Below, piece by piece: positions 61,726-64,000 of a DNA stretch of 64,000 nt. Position numbers and translations under genes: made by a program. The notes under the pieces were generated by a model, which ran no database searches, was not told the origin of the DNA, and saw only the letters and a program-made list of their open reading frames with translations. Location: NCBI GenBank assembly GCA_949775045.1, contig OX459096.1, positions 29,277,475 to 29,341,474 of the forward strand. The letters run 5' to 3'. Numbering within the stretch: position 1 is the stretch's first letter; each line of letters begins with the position of its first letter. This DNA is from Metridium senile. Lineage: Eukaryota; Cnidaria; Anthozoa; Actiniaria; Metridiidae.

Positions 61726-63495
61726 TTATCCGCTTCTTTGCCCTAATGTACCTGACTTAAGGACCACGAAATGCGTTGATTTGTTAATAGGATGCGATTT
61801 CGACCCTTTCTTAGGCTGTCCATTCCTTCTAAATCCTATATAGAACTTTTGACCATGCTTTTGGTGTCCACTTGGATTGGGTTGAAAATGGGTTGCAGAA
61901 GAGAAGACTTGGAAAAGCGATGCCCTTAAAACGGTCTGAAAAAGTGTGTCGTTGCTGGCTTTAGGCTGTTGGGACAAAAAAGGTGTTAAGAAGGATATAA
62001 TATATGTAGACTGCAAAACAGCGCTTACTTTTTCGCGCAATACCGACAAAATGCCGTGGGAAATGTAATTAGATGCATGCAGGCGCGCGCGCGCGCCACA
62101 CAGAACACGCTTCAATCATTAATCGCAAATGTTTCTTTTTCTTTGGAGTTTTTGCCAAAAAGTAGGGACTGTTACTAGTCAGCTGACGTATCGCGTAGAT
62201 GCTAATATGGATAAACGTTAGTTGGTTTCTTATAAAACATGACTTCTTGTCTTTTGTATTGCTTAGCTACGTGGCTGTGCGCGTTAATAGTTTATCAATT
62301 TCCTATCGCATCTGATATTAAAAGCCTAAGTAGACTAATCAGTGTGTTATAGATAAACAAAAAGACCTCGGAAATAGAACCAATTACTTTATGCCAATAA
62401 GTTTATGCCAATTACTTTATACTAAAGCAAACTCGTCTTACCGTGGTGTACAATGTTCCTCTTGAATTCATAGCTAAATATCTTTTTGCCTCTTTTCCAT
62501 ATATGCGGATACTGGCACCAAAGACTTGAATTTGAAGTTTGGCTGAAAATGTAAATGAGAAACATAAGGCTGGTGGTTTAAATAAACAATTTGAATAGAT
62601 ATAGTGACTTATTGAACACCGCTCAAATGGTCTCACTCCCATCAAGGGTTCAGTGTGAATTCGAATCTTCAGAGAGAAGGACTATTTTTCACGTTTGTTT
62701 TCTCGATTTAAGTGTCCCTCAAACGTTTCTTTTTAACTCAATTTGTGTTTTAGAATTATTGAAACTGTTCATTTGATCATGTCATTCAAGTAACAAATCT
62801 TAGACATCTATACCCGTCCAGGTCAAGATGTTCCACGCTAGTTAGCCATCTCCACATGGTAAGCTCCCAGAAGGAATGGGAACACCCAAAGACAGACAGG
62901 GAAAACTAGAGCAGCGGATGTCGGAGCTAAATACCATTCAGGCGCTTTGTGTCCGCTAGATTTACTCTTTTTTACAAAACCAAAAAAACTATATCTTCCA
63001 AATGGATTGTATTGGGAAAAAATTGGGGCAATCCATCAAAAAACATTGAGGCATGTGAATGTACAATAAAGTTTAAATCTACAAAAAGAATTGTATTGGG
63101 AAAACATTTGCGCACAGTGAATAATTGGAACCGAATAATGTCTAAGCTCTCGTTCATTGCAGGAGGATGAAGTAAAAATAAAATAGTAGAATGGTAATTC
63201 AATTCATAATTTTTACGACTTTTTTCATTGTATAATTATCATGACAAAAATACTTACTGTAATTATTCCTTTGCACGTGTAGTCGAACTGTGCCGTTCTT
63301 TTCAATAGCAACAAACATAAGTGTCTTGGCATGCATAATTATGTCGTCTTCTGTAGTTGATGGTATTTTACTGTGGTTTCCCTTCTTGATCATTTCGGTC
63401 AGCACGGAGGGTAGATGTGATCTTTTATGCTTGGTCTTTAGAGGTTTAGCTTCGCCATATACGGCTAGAAACATTACTACGATCTGGACAATAAC
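61726..63495 (-). CDS. Fibroblast growth factor (FGF8/17/18-like ligand), 5' end not found
   Basis: Three exons, minus strand: 63495-63258, 62542-62442, 61935-61726; about 182 residues, junction phases 1 and 0. The first exon opens with the hydrophobic end of a signal peptide (VIVQIVVMFLAVYGEA; the ATG must lie in an upstream exon) and a basic KHKR site. The beta-trefoil core shows MFVAIEKNGTVRLHV, FGASIRIYGKEAKRYLAMNS (equivalent to the V-R-G-x-x-x-x-x-Y-x-x-M-N strand) and the C-terminal FYIGFRRNGQPKKGSK, which parallels WYMAFTRKGRPRKGSK of FGF8. STHFVVL closes the fold. It is a secreted receptor-tyrosine-kinase ligand acting in development. The usual core Cys is replaced (ASLFQVF), as in divergent FGFs. 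The acceptor at 63484 is an alternative start of the first exon. Confidence 0.8.
62081..62098. repeat. (GC)n tract in an FGF intron
   Basis: A ggcgcgcgcgcgcgcc run of 16-18 bases; potential Z-DNA. Confidence 0.8.
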
Positions 63496-64000
63496 CTATG
63501 GACAAAAAGATAGATAGAGAATCAGCTTTGATGAATGTGTGAATGAACGCTCACAACAGTGTAATGAATTTGTTCGCCTTAAATCATTTGTACCATTTAT
63601 AACATCGATGGTGGTCAAAGTATAATTAATCATGTTTGATTGTACCTGCTAAACATGTCAAAGAATCGAAATTGTGATTTGCAATATTTATTTAATCATA
63701 AAATCTCTCATACATGATTCCATTCAAATAATTAGTAAAAAAGAGTTTTAGGGTCATGGTGACTTTTTCAAGTTATTAAAAAAAAATGCTTCTTAATTTA
63801 TTGTTGCTCCTATACGAAAATTTGTTTCAGTTTCTACACAATTCTAGTATTTATTCCAACATTTTCACCACAGAAAAACACGATTCCAAATAACTTAAGT
63901 CACCAACAAAAATAGATTTTGTTTTCTAAAGTCCGTTGCAGATGCCGAATTTGATTGGTTAAGGAATGCCAAGCATCCTCGGGGAAAACCCTTGGCATGT
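63496..64000. other. Region upstream of the first FGF exon found; nothing recognised
   Basis: It may be FGF intron or promoter. No ATG-bearing exon with a matching phase-0 donor could be defended. Confidence 0.4.

Overview
This is a 64 kb piece of an AT-rich animal nuclear genome. The genes carry many short exons with GT/AG introns, TATA boxes and AATAAA signals, and dense hairpin (MITE-like) repeats and minisatellites lie between and inside them. An astacin protease with ShKT modules, an FGF, a Cys-loop-type channel without its Cys-loop cysteines and short secreted cysteine-rich peptides fit a marine invertebrate. A cnidarian, probably an anthozoan, is the best guess (inference only). Most genes are split into exons of 45-300 bp, so I assembled the models by hand from splice sites and phase. 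Every junction reported keeps the reading frame.

Layout. 1-1.36 kb: last two exons of an unrecognised + strand gene that enters from the left. 1.6-11.1 kb: a large inverted duplication carrying two divergent copies of a small four-exon gene for a secreted prepro-peptide. The predicted mature peptide is 33 residues, cationic, with six cysteines. 11-14.9 kb: MITEs and a 120-bp minisatellite with poly-G tracts. 14.9-16.4 kb: a single-exon ENPP-family ectoenzyme. 20.2-20.7 kb (-): TSEN15, a tRNA-splicing endonuclease subunit. 21.4-28.4 kb (+): a 12-exon pentameric ligand-gated channel homologue with a cysteine-rich N-terminal extension. 28.7-30 kb: minisatellites. 30.4-39.1 kb (-): a 15-coding-exon secreted astacin metalloprotease with three ShKT domains and a C-terminal F5/8 type C domain. 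41.3-46.6 kb (-): a SAP-domain/AT-hook nuclear protein. 46.8-49.9 kb: a young, internally deleted tyrosine-recombinase retrotransposon (PAT/Ngaro-like) with diagnostic split direct repeats. 51.0-54.7 kb (-): choline dehydrogenase, lacking its first exon. 60.9-61.6 kb: a 70-bp minisatellite. 61.7-63.5 kb (-): an FGF gene, 5' end not located.

The genes do not form a pathway. The most unusual signal is the inverted pair of peptide genes. Their last exons are identical except for one 36-nt patch in the mature peptide that has accumulated mostly amino-acid-changing differences while keeping every cysteine. The second is the split-repeat retrotransposon, whose gag-like frame appears to be interrupted by an intron made almost entirely of a minisatellite.
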